NCBI RefSeq assembly: GCF_001513965.1
Contig: NZ_KQ948017.1
Coordinates: 246,779 to 310,778, forward strand
Direction: 5' to 3'
Source: Streptomyces cellostaticus
GTDB taxonomy: Bacteria > Actinomycetota > Actinomycetes > Streptomycetales > Streptomycetaceae
Length of the DNA: 64,000 bases
Made by a program: the position numbers and the translations under genes. A model generated the notes under the pieces. That model saw nothing but the letters and a program-made list of their open reading frames with translations, was not told the origin of the DNA and did no database searches. Shown here one piece after another: positions 52,099-61,160 of this stretch (position 1 is its first letter; each line of letters begins with the position of its first letter).

Positions 52099-52968
52099 TC
52101 ACGTGCGCTGAGGCACGACCGCCACCGGGCAGTGGGCATGGTGCAGCAGCGCGTGCGCCACACGGCCCAGCGGGAGTCCGGCGTGGCCCGGCCGGCGCCG
52201 GGCCCCGATGACGACGAGATCGGCGGCGGCGGAGCGGTCCACGAGCACCTTCCGGGGCGGGCCCTTCACCGTGGCCGGGCGCACGCGGACCTCGGGATGG
52301 CCGGCCGCCTGGTCCCTCAGCAGGGCGTCGAGCGCGGCACCGGCCTGCTTCTCGTGCCCTTCGGCGGCGTCGCCGCCCAGCCGGAGGAGGTCGGCAGAGC
52401 CGTGCGCCGACCAGGCGCGGACGGCGTCGAGGACACAGCCGCGGGTACCGGCCTCCGCGAAGGCGAACCGGACGGCTTCACCGGCGGCGTCCGGCTCACC
52501 GGCACCGAGCAGGATTCGCTCGTGGGTACCGGACAGCCCCGCCGGGTCACCGCGCACGACGATCACCGGACAGTGGGCCCGTGCGGCCACGGCAGGCCCG
52601 ACCGACCCGAGCAGCCGTCCCCTCAGCCCGCCCCGGCCGCGCGCGCCCGTCACCACGGCGAAGGCGGTGTCACCGGCGCGCACCAGGGCTTCCGCGGCCT
52701 CCTCAGGGAGGATGTCGGTGGCCGTCCTCACCTCGGGGTGGCGCAGCCGGGCCCGTTCCGCCGCCGAGATGACGATCTGCTCGGCCATCACCTGCTCGGA
52801 GGGTGCCGGGCCGCCCGACGGGAGGATGCCTTCGTAACGCTCCCAGAGGGAGGCGTACACCAGCCGTAGCGGCAGGCCGCGGCGGGCCGCCTCGTCGACC
52901 GCCCAGTCGAGCGCCGTCAGGCTGGAACCGGATCCGTCGACGCCCACGACCAGGGGCAGCTCCGTCAT
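52099..52968 (-). CDS. Universal stress protein, two tandem UspA domains
   Basis: 289 residues. Each half has the Usp fold; the first begins 'LVVGVDGSGSSLTALDWAVD' and ends with the ATP-loop 'GARGRGGLRGRLLGSVG'; the second ends 'IGARRRPGHAGLPLGRVAHA' and 'HHAHCPVAVVPQ'. Both G-rich loops suggest nucleotide binding. Tandem Usp proteins are common members of actinobacterial hypoxia and dormancy regulons. The ATG at 52968 has GGAGGTGAG upstream. It is the only gene between the two tRNA-like repeats. Confidence 0.93.
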   Translation of the reverse strand: MTELPLVVGVDGSGSSLTALDWAVDEAARRGLPLRLVYASLWERYEGILPSGGPAPSEQVMAEQIVISAAERARLRHPEVRTATDILPEEAAEALVRAGDTAFAVVTGARGRGGLRGRLLGSVGPAVAARAHCPVIVVRGDPAGLSGTHERILLGAGEPDAAGEAVRFAFAEAGTRGCVLDAVRAWSAHGSADLLRLGGDAAEGHEKQAGAALDALLRDQAAGHPEVRVRPATVKGPPRKVLVDRSAAADLVVIGARRRPGHAGLPLGRVAHALLHHAHCPVAVVPQRT

Positions 52969-53052
52969 CGGGCTCACCTCCTTTCGCCGGCTGTCGCTTC
53001 GTGCCGCCAGGGAACACAAGCCCACCGTCGCACGCACCCGGGCTCGGCGGCA

Positions 53053-53222
<170 letters not shown>

Positions 53223-53288
53223 AGGTGAGGGGCCGTCCGTCGATCGTCGGCAACTCGTTCGACGCCGGTCGTCGGCACACGGCAGACT

Positions 53289-54017
53289 GTGCGGGTGATC
53301 GACTTCCGCACGGTCGGCCAGGACCCCGCTCCGGACTGCTACGGCCGTCTGCGCGTCCGGACCGCCGGTCTCTCCCCGGCCCGCTGGCTCAGCGAACCGA
53401 CCCCGGGCGCCTTCGGGACGGTGGCCGGCGTCGCCGCACCCGGCTTCGAGGCCTACGCCAGGATCCTGCACCCGGCGGCCCTGGACGAGCTGCCGGTGCG
53501 CTGGTCGACGGTGGCCGCCGCCCACGGGAGCCGGCTCACGCCGGACGCGCAGTGGCACGAGGTTGTCGGGCTGGACCGCGACTACGTCAACGCCTCCGAG
53601 TACGGACTGCCCGGCGTGTGGGACGAGCACCCGGCGGAGGGTCCGACTCCGCCCGCCGTCGCCCGGGCCCTCCTCCCCCTGCTGGCCCGGCACACCCGGA
53701 CCCCCGAGCGCTGCTGGTTCGGTCTGTGGAACGGGTACGGGCGCTGGGACTTCGACCGGTTCCCCTCTTTCGCGACGCCCGGCAGGGACGAGGTGCTGCT
53801 CTCCGGGACGCTGACGGATGCCGTCTCGCCGGTGTCCCTCGACGAGTTCGCCGAGCTGCCCGACCTGTGGTGGCCCGAGGACCGTGCCTGGTGCCTGGGC
53901 GGTGACGTGGACCTGGTCAGCACCTACGTCGGCGGATCCCCGGCGCTCATCGCCGAGTTGCTCTCCGCTCCGGAGCTGGAGGCACACCCCGTGGCGGCGG
54001 GAGACACGGTCGGCTGA
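53289..54017 (+). CDS. Hypothetical protein, no recognised domain
   Basis: 242 residues, soluble, with GC-skewed codon use like its neighbours. Notable patches are 'VGLDRDYVNASEYGLPGVWD', 'ERCWFGLWNGYGRWDFDRFP', 'LPDLWWPEDRAWCLGGDVDL' and 'VSTYVGGSPALIAELLSAPE'. The many Trp residues and the 'D.DLVSTYVGG' end resemble conserved actinobacterial hypothetical proteins that I cannot name. It starts at GTG 53289 or 53295, 67 nt after the tRNA-like repeat copy 2, and converges on the pectate lyase gene. Confidence 0.72.
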   Translation: MRVIDFRTVGQDPAPDCYGRLRVRTAGLSPARWLSEPTPGAFGTVAGVAAPGFEAYARILHPAALDELPVRWSTVAAAHGSRLTPDAQWHEVVGLDRDYVNASEYGLPGVWDEHPAEGPTPPAVARALLPLLARHTRTPERCWFGLWNGYGRWDFDRFPSFATPGRDEVLLSGTLTDAVSPVSLDEFAELPDLWWPEDRAWCLGGDVDLVSTYVGGSPALIAELLSAPELEAHPVAAGDTVG

Positions 54018-54040
54018 GCGCGCGAGGGGCCGATCGTCGT

Positions 54041-55228
54041 CTACGGCGTGACGACCTTGCCTGCGAAGGTCACCACGAGGTGGCCGTCCGAGGCGAAGGA
54101 CCAGCCCAGGGCGCCGGAGTAGGAGGAGCACCGCGAGCCGTTGGTGCCGGACCAGAACTGGTTGGAGCTGTCGGCGTCACCGACGGTCTTGTCGTTCGAC
54201 CCGCTGACGGAGAACCGGCACGAGGTGTTGGTCCGGAACACCGAAGTCCCGGTGTCGAAGGCGAAGTTGCGCTCCGTGTTGTCGATGCTCGCGTTGTTCG
54301 AGATCGTCATCTTGCCGGGGTTGCTGTTGTAGGTGAACCCGTGGTGGCCGTTGCGGTAGGCGATGTCGTGCCGGACGACGTGGTTGACCGCGAGGGCGTC
54401 GCCGCCGAGCTTGTAGCCGTTGCGGTCGCCGTTCTTGTTCTGGGTGCCGTCGCTCAGGGTGCCGTTGTTGTAGGAGAGGGAGTACTCGATGGTCACCGGG
54501 CCGATGGCACCCGTGTCGGTCTTGGTGTAGAGGTCCCAGCCGTCGTCGATGTTGTTGTGGGAGACGTCGTACCGGAAGACGTTCCCGGTGCCGGTGGTGA
54601 GCTTCGCGGCGAAACCGTCGGCGTTCTCGCCGCCGGAGTCCTCGTTGTCGTGCGACTCGGAGCTCAGGATCAGGTTGTTGGACGGCCACTGACTGCTCGG
54701 GGTACTGGAGGAGATCCGGCCGAGTTGCAGCCCCGTGTCCCGGTTGTAGGCCGTCACCGTGCGCTCGATGACATTGTTGCTGCCGCCGACGTAGATCCCG
54801 TTGTCACCGGCGTGTTCCACGGTGATGCCGTAGATGCGCCAGTACGAGGCGTTCAGCTGGATGCCGCGGTTCGACGAACTCTCGCTCTGGGCGGCGAAGT
54901 TCAGCACCGGGGTCTCGCCCGGGTAGGCGGACAGCGTGGTGCGGGCACTGGAGCTGCCGTTGCTGCCCGCCGGGATGGTGACGGTGTTCGCGTAGGCGTA
55001 GGTGCCGCCGCGCAGGTAGATCGTGCCTCCGGCGGCGATACGGCTGATCGCCGAGGTGAGCGTCGTCGGGTTCGACTGGGTGCCGGACGCGCTGTCGGTG
55101 CCGTTCGGGGAGACGTACAGGACGGTGGCCGCGGCGGCGGTGCCGGAAGCGGCCTGCGCCGTGGTGCCGGACAGGGCGAGCGTGCCGGCGATCAGGCTGG
55201 CGCATGCGATGGCTGCTCTGAGGTGCAT
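54041..55228 (-). CDS. Secreted pectate lyase-like parallel beta-helix protein (PL9 type)
   Basis: 395 residues. A signal peptide ends 'GTTAQA'. A DUF1565-like opening 'VLYVSPNGTDSASGTQSNPT' leads into beta-helix turns: 'GIYVGGSNNVIERTVTAYNR', 'NADGFAAKLTTGTGNVFRYD', 'NIDDGWDLYTKTDTG'. The 'ADGFA.K...G..N.F......N..DGWDL' pattern matches the catalytic/calcium region of PL9 enzymes, which cleave polygalacturonate by beta-elimination. The ATG at 55228 has a GGAG site eight nucleotides upstream. Regulation not evident. Confidence 0.88.
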   Translation of the reverse strand: MHLRAAIACASLIAGTLALSGTTAQAASGTAAAATVLYVSPNGTDSASGTQSNPTTLTSAISRIAAGGTIYLRGGTYAYANTVTIPAGSNGSSSARTTLSAYPGETPVLNFAAQSESSSNRGIQLNASYWRIYGITVEHAGDNGIYVGGSNNVIERTVTAYNRDTGLQLGRISSSTPSSQWPSNNLILSSESHDNEDSGGENADGFAAKLTTGTGNVFRYDVSHNNIDDGWDLYTKTDTGAIGPVTIEYSLSYNNGTLSDGTQNKNGDRNGYKLGGDALAVNHVVRHDIAYRNGHHGFTYNSNPGKMTISNNASIDNTERNFAFDTGTSVFRTNTSCRFSVSGSNDKTVGDADSSNQFWSGTNGSRCSSYSGALGWSFASDGHLVVTFAGKVVTP

Positions 55229-55471
55229 CGGCTGTCTCCAGGGTGTCGGTTCGGCTGGGCGGGTGCGTGCCGCGTTCCGTGGACCGGAAGCCGTGGTGCG
55301 ACGGTGCCGTGGGTTCGCGTGCATGAACACGACTGCCCGACGGACAGCGCACCACGGCTACGGAAAGCGCTTTCTCCGACCGTAAGGAGGTGCCATGAGC
55401 GCGTCAATAGCCTTGTACTTGATCAGAATTCAGTTACCTGAACTTGAACCAGCACACGGCCCGCGCGGGAC

Positions 55472-56393
55472 TTACTCGCCGGGTGCGAGGGTGCGCGCCA
55501 GCACGCGTGCCGCTTCGGCGATCAGCGCGTCGTCCACGGGGGCGTCCTTGGCCGGCCTGGTGGACAGCACGGCCAGCAGGACCGGGGTGTTCCGGGTCGT
55601 CCAGGCGACGCCGATGTCGTGGGCGGTCGCGTAGTCGCCGGTACCCGTCTTGTCGGCGAGGACCCAGCCCTGCGGCAGCCCGGCGCCGAAGCGTCGGGTG
55701 CTGGTGGTGTTGCCCTTCAGCCAGGTGACGAGCTGCGCACGGTCGGTGTCCTCCAGCGCCCGCCCCAGCGTCAGCCGCTCGAAGCTGCGGCCGATGGCCT
55801 CTGCGGTCGTGGTGTCGCGCACGTCGCCGGGGACGGCGGTGTTCAGGTCGGTCTCCCACCGGTCGAGCCGGCTCACCGGGTCGCCGAGGGACCGGAAGAA
55901 CCGGGTGAGGCCCTCCGGCCCGCCGATCTGGCGCAGCAGGAGGTTGCCGGCCGCGTTGTCGCTGTACTGGATCGCGGCCGCGCACAGGTCGCCCACCGAC
56001 ATGCCGGTGGCGAGGTGCTCCTCGGTCTTCTGCGAGTTCGCCAGGATGTCCCTCGGCGGGGTAGTGGATGACCTTGTCCAGCGGTGCGCAGTCACCGCAG
56101 TCACGCAGAACGGCCGCGGCCGCGAACGCCTTGAAGGTCGAGCACATCGCGAATCGCTCCCCCGCGCGGTACGCCACGGTCCGACCGCTGCGCACGTTCC
56201 GGGCGTACACGCCAAGACGCGCGTCGTAGCGCTGTTCCAGATCGCTCAACTCGGTGTGCGGGTCCGCCGCTTCGGGGCCCTGGGCCGCCGACGCGGCCGG
56301 CGCCGCCGTGACGGGGGCGATGGCGGCGGCGGTGGTGAGGGCGAGACCGGCCTTGAACAGGCGGCGGCGCGGCAGCGGTGTGGCACTGGTCAT
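55472..56393 (-). pseudogene. blaL: Class A beta-lactamase gene with a one-base frameshift (blaL-like)
   Basis: Start ATG 56393. A Tat-like signal 'LPRRRLFKAGLALTTAA' precedes the mature enzyme. The nucleophile motif is 'CSTFKAFAAAAVL'. After 'DKVIHYP' at ~56058 one extra base shifts the frame; the other frame continues 'PRDILANSQKTEEHL' and carries 'QYSDNAAGNLLL' (SDN), 'WETDLNTAVPGD' (Glu166 region) and 'LADKTGTGDYATAHD' (KTG). All catalytic motifs are intact, so the gene is either very recently broken or misread. It is divergent from the LysR gene, as blaL is from blaA in S. cacaoi. If functional it gives extracellular penicillinase. Confidence 0.85.
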
Positions 56394-56523
56394 GTGCGGA
56401 GTTCTCCCTGGTCGTCCGTCGTCGGCTTGGTGGATCTTCGACGGGGACAGCGAAACAGCAGGACTCCACTCATGTCCAAGAGTGAACTTTGAAGGCGCCA
56501 TAACTTATTGATATGACTTCTGG
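56394..56523. promoter_or_regulatory. Divergent blaL/blaA control region
   Basis: A 130-nt spacer, clearly AT-richer at 56461-56520, separates the beta-lactamase and LysR starts. The segment at ~56477-56496 has CAA...TTG-type dyad halves that could be a LysR T-N11-A site. In S. cacaoi the LysR protein BlaA binds the equivalent region. Confidence 0.45.
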
Positions 56524-57513
56524 ATGGATCTCCTCGCGCACCTGGAGGCGTACGTCGCGACCGTCGACGAGTCGAGCTTCTCGCGCGCGGCAGAGCGGCT
56601 CGGGATCGCCCAGCCGCTCCTCAGCCGCCGTATCAAGACACTGGAGGCGCACTTCGGGGGCCTGCTGTTCGACCGGTCGCGGCGGCAGGTCACGACGACC
56701 GAGTTCGGCATGCTGCTGCTTCCGTACGCGCAGGACGTGCTGGACCGGGCCGAGCGGCTGGGGCAGGCCGCCCGGTCGGCCCGGCAGGCGCAGGTGCGGG
56801 CCGTCGGGGTGCCCGCGGACTGCGCTCCGGCGGCGCTGGCGCGCGTGATCCGGGCCGGTGCCGAACGCGGGATCACACTCGGCGTACGCGAACTGCCGCC
56901 GGAGGAACGGGTGGCCGGGCTGGCCGACGGTTCGCTCGCCTACGCGCTGGTGCGTACCGCTCCGGAGCACGCGGCGCTCCGGGTACCGCTCGGCCTGGCG
57001 TCGGCGCCGCCGTCCGACGGGCCGGAGCCGACGCGCGGAAGCCGGCGGCGCGCGGTGCACCTGGAGGATCTGCGGCCGCGCCGGAGCCGGGCCACCGGCG
57101 GTGGGCTCCCCGCCGCACTGCCACTGCTGATCCTGACGGAGGACGAAGTGCCGTACGCGTACGACAGGTTGGTGCGTAGCGCCGCTCGATCCGGGCTGCC
57201 GGAAGGGCTGATCCGGTCGGCCGGACCGGCGGCCACCGCGCTCGCCGAGACCCTGGCCGGCCGGTCGATGCTGCTGTGTGCCGAGCCGTTCGCGCGGCAG
57301 CACGGGGCGGGTTGGGCGCCGCTGGCCGATGCCTCGCTGCACCGGGGGTACGACGTGCAGGGGACACGGCGTCAGCGGGGCGCGGTGGACGTGCCCGACT
57401 GGCTGGTCGCAGCGCTGGCGGGAGCAGCCGGCGCCGCGAGCGCCGTGGCGGATCCTCGGCGGCCCGGCGCCGCGGGCGAGGACGTCCCGGCGCGGCTGGC
57501 GGCACGCGGATGA
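56524..57513 (+). CDS. blaA: LysR-family regulator of beta-lactamase (BlaA-like)
   Basis: 329 residues. N-terminal helix-turn-helix 'MDLLAHLEAYVATVDESSF' and 'IAQPLLSRRIKTLEAHFGG', followed by a divergent effector domain. Placement is the main argument: divergent from a class A beta-lactamase gene and overlapping (ATGA) a cytosolic serine-beta-lactamase-like gene, the same arrangement as blaL-blaA-blaB of Streptomyces cacaoi, where BlaA activates blaL together with BlaB. The C-terminal ~60 residues are Ala/Arg-rich and poorly defined. Confidence 0.85.
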   Translation: MDLLAHLEAYVATVDESSFSRAAERLGIAQPLLSRRIKTLEAHFGGLLFDRSRRQVTTTEFGMLLLPYAQDVLDRAERLGQAARSARQAQVRAVGVPADCAPAALARVIRAGAERGITLGVRELPPEERVAGLADGSLAYALVRTAPEHAALRVPLGLASAPPSDGPEPTRGSRRRAVHLEDLRPRRSRATGGGLPAALPLLILTEDEVPYAYDRLVRSAARSGLPEGLIRSAGPAATALAETLAGRSMLLCAEPFARQHGAGWAPLADASLHRGYDVQGTRRQRGAVDVPDWLVAALAGAAGAASAVADPRRPGAAGEDVPARLAARG

Positions 57514-58445
57514 GCGCGGAAGCGGCCCACCGCCCGGCCTGTGTCGCCGGTGACGGCGCCCTCCTCGACGTCGCCGAGGCGATCGCACGGGACTGGGCGG
57601 CCCTCGGGGTCCGCGGCTCGTTCCTCGCCCGCAACATCGACTCGGGCGAGCAACTCGGCTTCGACGTCGAGGAGTCGCTGCCGCTGGCCTCGGTGGTGAA
57701 GGTGCCGCTCGCTCTGGCCGTACTGGACCGGATCGCGGCCGGGGACCTCGACCCGGCACGCCCGGTGACGCTCGACCCTGCCACGAGCAGCGTCGGACCC
57801 ACCGGGCTGGCGGCGTTCCGGCATCCGGCCACCGTGGCCGTCGGCGACCTGCTCCTGCTGATGCTGTCGGTGAGCGACAACGCCGCCGCCGACGCGCTGT
57901 TCGATCTGGTGCCGGTGGCGGACGTCGATGCACGCCTGCGTGCGTGGGGTTGCGAAGGCATACGGGTGCGGCACCGGATGAACCACATGTACGAATGCGC
58001 CGCCGGTGCCGCGGGCAACGACTTCTCCCTCGCCCTGGAACTGGCGGTCCGCGACGAGCGTGCGGGACGGCACACCATCGAGACCCTGGACCCGGCCCAC
58101 GCCAACCTCGGCTCGGCCGAGGCGCTCGTGGGCCTGTTGCAGCGGGTGTGGCGGGACGAGATCTCCCATCCGCGGGCGACGGCCGAGCTGCGCCGGCTGA
58201 TGGGCCTTCAGGTCTTCACCCAGCGGCTGGCCGGTGAACTGCGTGCGGACTCCCTGCGGTGGAGCGGCAAGACGGGCACGTTCCTGCACCTGCGGCACGA
58301 GATCGGCGTGGTGGAGGCGGACTCCGGAGACCGGGTGGCCATGGCGGCGCTCACCCGCGCGGACCGGCGGGCGGGCCTGGCACCGGACATCGACTTCGCG
58401 ATCGGGAACGGCGCGCGGCAGGCGTTCGAGGCGCTGCGCGGCTGA
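57510..58445 (+). CDS. blaB: BlaB-like cytosolic serine beta-lactamase homologue, regulator of beta-lactamase
   Basis: 311 residues, no signal peptide. All active-site motifs of class A enzymes are present: SxxK in 'LPLASVVKVPLALAV', SDN in 'LSVSDNAAADALF', KTG in 'WSGKTGTFLHL'. The homologous BlaB of S. cacaoi is cytosolic, required with BlaA for beta-lactamase expression, and thought not to act as a lactamase. The ATG at 57510 overlaps the blaA stop by 4 nt; the longer frame from 57276 lies inside blaA and is rejected. A role as beta-lactam or muropeptide sensor is the usual guess but unproven. Confidence 0.85.
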   Translation: MSAEAAHRPACVAGDGALLDVAEAIARDWAALGVRGSFLARNIDSGEQLGFDVEESLPLASVVKVPLALAVLDRIAAGDLDPARPVTLDPATSSVGPTGLAAFRHPATVAVGDLLLLMLSVSDNAAADALFDLVPVADVDARLRAWGCEGIRVRHRMNHMYECAAGAAGNDFSLALELAVRDERAGRHTIETLDPAHANLGSAEALVGLLQRVWRDEISHPRATAELRRLMGLQVFTQRLAGELRADSLRWSGKTGTFLHLRHEIGVVEADSGDRVAMAALTRADRRAGLAPDIDFAIGNGARQAFEALRG

Positions 58446-58520
58446 GGAGGCACGGCATCCGGGGGGCACCACACCGGTGCGTACGCGGCCGCGGAGCACC
58501 CCGGAGCCGGCCGGTCTCCC

Positions 58521-59036
58521 CTACGGGATGGGAATGCCGCGTTCCCGGTCCCTGCCACGAGGCGGCAGCCCGGACAGCGTGGCACGCATGTGGGGCGGGT
58601 GAGGCGGGTGGGGCGCCTCCTGTGCCGGTCGGGAGCGCCGGTGCAGGCCCGCGGCGGCGGCGACGTAGTCCCGCGCGGTGAGCAGGCCGGTCAGTCGCCC
58701 GTGCGCGTCGGTGACCGGCAGCGCGTCCATGTGCTCCTCCGTCATCACGGCCGCCGCGCGGAGCGTCGACTCCTCCGGATGGACCGTGACCGTGCGACGC
58801 CCGTACACGAGGTCGCGCACCCGCCGGCGGGACAGTGCCACTGCGGGAGCCGCACAGGCGACGGCCAGCTCGGCGCCGTCGAGCACACCGGCACAGCAGC
58901 CGTCCGGACGGACCACCGGCAGATGGCGCTGCCCGGACCGTTCCATGACCTCCCAGGCCATCAGCAGCGTCTCGTCCTCGCTGATCGAGTACGGCGCCTC
59001 GTTCATCAGGGCGCCCACCGAAAGCTTCTCCTCCAC
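58521..59036 (-). CDS. CBS-domain pair protein
   Basis: 171 residues. Two CBS motifs: 'VGALMNEAPYSISEDETLL' and 'VRDLVYGRRTVTVHPEESTL', each with the following 'LPVVRPDGCCAGVLDGAEL' or 'LPVTDAHGRLTGLLTARDY' hairpin. Such pairs bind adenine nucleotides and signal energy state. The C-terminal tail is Pro/Arg-rich. I prefer the GTG at 59036, with GGAGG about six nucleotides upstream, over the ATG at 59063. Divergent from the cyclic-nucleotide-binding gene. It belongs to the stress island 58.5-63.8 kb. Confidence 0.87.
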   Translation of the reverse strand: MEEKLSVGALMNEAPYSISEDETLLMAWEVMERSGQRHLPVVRPDGCCAGVLDGAELAVACAAPAVALSRRRVRDLVYGRRTVTVHPEESTLRAAAVMTEEHMDALPVTDAHGRLTGLLTARDYVAAAAGLHRRSRPAQEAPHPPHPPHMRATLSGLPPRGRDRERGIPIP

Positions 59037-59288
59037 GACTGCCTCCTCCCGCTCAGCCCGCATCGTGGTCGCACCAGTCCGAGGTGCCTGTCTCTCCACG
59101 GTCGTCCGGGCCGTGGAGCGCGTCTTGAGCCGGTGAGGCCAAGGCGGGGGGCCATTGGGCCCTCATGACGGTTACGGCGCCCTCGCGCGCGTGGGCCGAA
59201 AGACCCCCGAGGGGGCCCGGGCGGCCCGTGGTGCCGGGGCGAGGGCGCGGGCACGCTGGGAGCACCCGCCACGAAGGGAGCCGGTGCG

Positions 59289-59747
59289 ATGACCTCCGCC
59301 ACCACCATGACCACGGCTCTTGAGCCTGCGTACCGCGAACGGCTGATGCGCCTCGCCCGCGAGGTCTCCTTCGAGGCCGGGACCCGCCTGTTCGAGGAAG
59401 GCCGGCGCGCCGACCGCTTCTGGATCGTCCGCACCGGGACCGTCGCCCTCGACCTGCATGTGCCCGGCCGCCGTCCGGCCGTCATCGAGTCGCTCGGATC
59501 CGGCGAACTGCTCGGCTGGTCCTGGCACTTCGCGCCGCACATCTGGCACCTGGGCGCCGAGGCGATGAGCCCGGTGCGGGCCTGGGAGTTCGACGCCGGG
59601 GCCGTGCGGACGATGTGCGCCGAGGACGCCGAGTTCGGGCGGGCCGTCGCGGTCTGGGTCGGACGGGTGGTCGCCCAGCGGCTGCACGCCTCCCGGGTCC
59701 GGCTGCTCGATCTCTACGCCCCCTACGGCAGTGGCGGTCCGGCATGA
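59289..59747 (+). CDS. Cyclic-nucleotide-binding-domain protein without DNA-binding domain
   Basis: 152 residues. A Crp-type beta-barrel is recognisable: 'REVSFEAGTRLFEEGRRADR', 'FWIVRTGTVALDLHVPG', 'VIESLGSGELLGWSWHF', then the C-helix 'VAVWVGRVVAQRLHASRVRL'. No helix-turn-helix follows, so it is a stand-alone sensor. The phosphate-cassette Arg is not obvious, and the ligand may not be cAMP. The stop overlaps the CBS-BON start (ATGA), which couples the two genes. Confidence 0.88.
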   Translation: MTSATTMTTALEPAYRERLMRLAREVSFEAGTRLFEEGRRADRFWIVRTGTVALDLHVPGRRPAVIESLGSGELLGWSWHFAPHIWHLGAEAMSPVRAWEFDAGAVRTMCAEDAEFGRAVAVWVGRVVAQRLHASRVRLLDLYAPYGSGGPA

Positions 59748-60442
59748 CCGCCGTGTCGGGGCCGCGCCGGCGTTCCGGGGAGGAGAGTGTGCCCGGCAGC
59801 CCGCACCGGGTGAGTGAGGTGATGACGCGCGCCGTCGTCGCGGTGGGCCGCAGGGCTCTGTTCAAGGACATGGTCGAACGCATGGAGCAGTGGAAGGTCA
59901 GCGCACTTCCCGTGCTGGCGGGCGACGGCCGGGTGATCGGGGTGGTGTCCGAGGCCGATCTGCTGCCCAAGGAGGAGTTCCGGGACAGCGATCCGGACCG
60001 GTTCACGCAGCCGCGGCGGCTGTCCGGCCTGGCCAAGGCCGGGGCGGTGACCGCGCAGGAGCTGATGAACGCGCCGGCCGTCACCGTGCACGCCGACGCC
60101 ACGCTCGCCGAGGCCGCCCGCATCATGGCCCTGCGGCACGTCAAACGGCTGCCGGTGGTGAACGCCGAGGGCCTGCTCGAAGGTGTCGTGAGCCGCGGAG
60201 ACCTGCTCAAGGTGTTCCTGCGCCCGGACGACGACCTCGCCGACGAGATCCGCCGTGACGTCCTCGACGTCCTCTTCCCGGCCCCGGTCGAGCCCGTGCA
60301 CATCATGGTCCGCGAGGGCGTCGCGACGCTGACCGGACGGGTCCGGGACGCCGCGTCGATTCCGCCGGCGGTCCGCATGGTCCAGGGCGTCGAGGGCGTG
60401 GTGGGCGTGGACTGCCGGCTCACCGCGGCCGAGGCGGAGTGA
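59744..60442 (+). CDS. CBS-CBS-BON domain protein
   Basis: 232 residues. Two CBS motifs ('VSEVMTRAVVAVGRRALFKD' and 'AQELMNAPAVTVHADATLAE') are followed from ~165 by a BON domain ('VHIMVREGVATLTGRVRDAA'), which binds membranes or ligands. It is similar to the protein at 61161-61862, so one is probably a duplicate of the other. Starts at the ATG at 59744, overlapping the preceding stop. Actinobacterial relatives are induced in hypoxia or dormancy. Confidence 0.9.
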   Translation: MTAVSGPRRRSGEESVPGSPHRVSEVMTRAVVAVGRRALFKDMVERMEQWKVSALPVLAGDGRVIGVVSEADLLPKEEFRDSDPDRFTQPRRLSGLAKAGAVTAQELMNAPAVTVHADATLAEAARIMALRHVKRLPVVNAEGLLEGVVSRGDLLKVFLRPDDDLADEIRRDVLDVLFPAPVEPVHIMVREGVATLTGRVRDAASIPPAVRMVQGVEGVVGVDCRLTAAEAE

Positions 60443-60484
60443 GGGTGTCAGGCCGTTGTCGAGTGACGGTGTCAGGCCGTTGCC
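60437..60484. repeat. 24-bp tandem repeat after CBS-BON gene
   Basis: GAGTGAGGGTGTCAGGCCGT... at 60437-60460 recurs with few changes at 60461-60484. It overlaps the stop codon of the CBS-BON gene. Function unknown; possibly slippage. Confidence 0.6.
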
Positions 60485-60522
60485 GAGGCCGGGCCCGGCT
60501 CAGCCGCCTCCCTCGCCGGTGA

Positions 60523-61125
60523 TCAGCCCCTGCCCCCGCTCAGGTTCCGCCACTCGGGCCCGACCCGCTTCCATTCCTCGTCCCATTCGGCCAGCCGCCG
60601 CCGGACCAGCCGGGTGCGGACCAGCCAGCCCGAGGCCCAGACGGCCGTGCCCGCGACCTGCGCCACGAGGACACCGGCGAGGACCGTCTGCAGCATGCCC
60701 TCCGTCGGGGTGGTGGGCGCGGAGACGATCCGGCCCGTGCCGTCCGTCCACACCGTGACCGGGCTGCCCGCCGGGGCGCCCGGGTAGACCTTCGCCCGGT
60801 CCGTGTGCACGACACCGTCCGCGGTCGTCCAACGCACGGTGGCCCACACCCGGCCGTCGTCGTATCCGCCGGCGGCGGGCGGAGCCTTCGCGGCGCCGTC
60901 GGTGAGGACGGCGGACACGGCGTGTACCTGGGCCCGCCGCGCGGAGAGCGCCGAGTCCATGGAGTGGGCCGCCGCCTGGCCCGCGAGCGCTCCGACCGCC
61001 AGGGCGAGGATCCATGTGACCAGCACGATCCAGGCCTCGAAGACGTCGCTGTGCCGCTTGAGGGTGTTGGGCCGCCACCGCCACAGCCGCACCCGTGCCA
61101 CCGTCGTGGGAGGTGTCCGTGTCAT
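60523..61125 (-). CDS. Rv1733c-like two-helix membrane protein
   Basis: 200 residues. Two membrane segments ('FEAWIVLVTWILALAVGAL' and 'MLQTVLAGVLVAQVAGTAVW') flank an extracytoplasmic part with 'VWATVRWTTADGVVHTDRAK' and 'AGSPVTVWTDGTGRIVSAP'. The layout matches Rv1733c of M. tuberculosis, a DosR-regulon antigen of unknown function. The ATG at 61125 has GGAGG upstream. It lies directly downstream of a CBS-BON gene on the same strand and probably shares its promoter. Confidence 0.85.
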   Translation of the reverse strand: MTRTPPTTVARVRLWRWRPNTLKRHSDVFEAWIVLVTWILALAVGALAGQAAAHSMDSALSARRAQVHAVSAVLTDGAAKAPPAAGGYDDGRVWATVRWTTADGVVHTDRAKVYPGAPAGSPVTVWTDGTGRIVSAPTTPTEGMLQTVLAGVLVAQVAGTAVWASGWLVRTRLVRRRLAEWDEEWKRVGPEWRNLSGGRG

Positions 61126-61160
61126 GGTCGCCGCCTCCTCTCGCTGCCGGCGGCCGCCCG

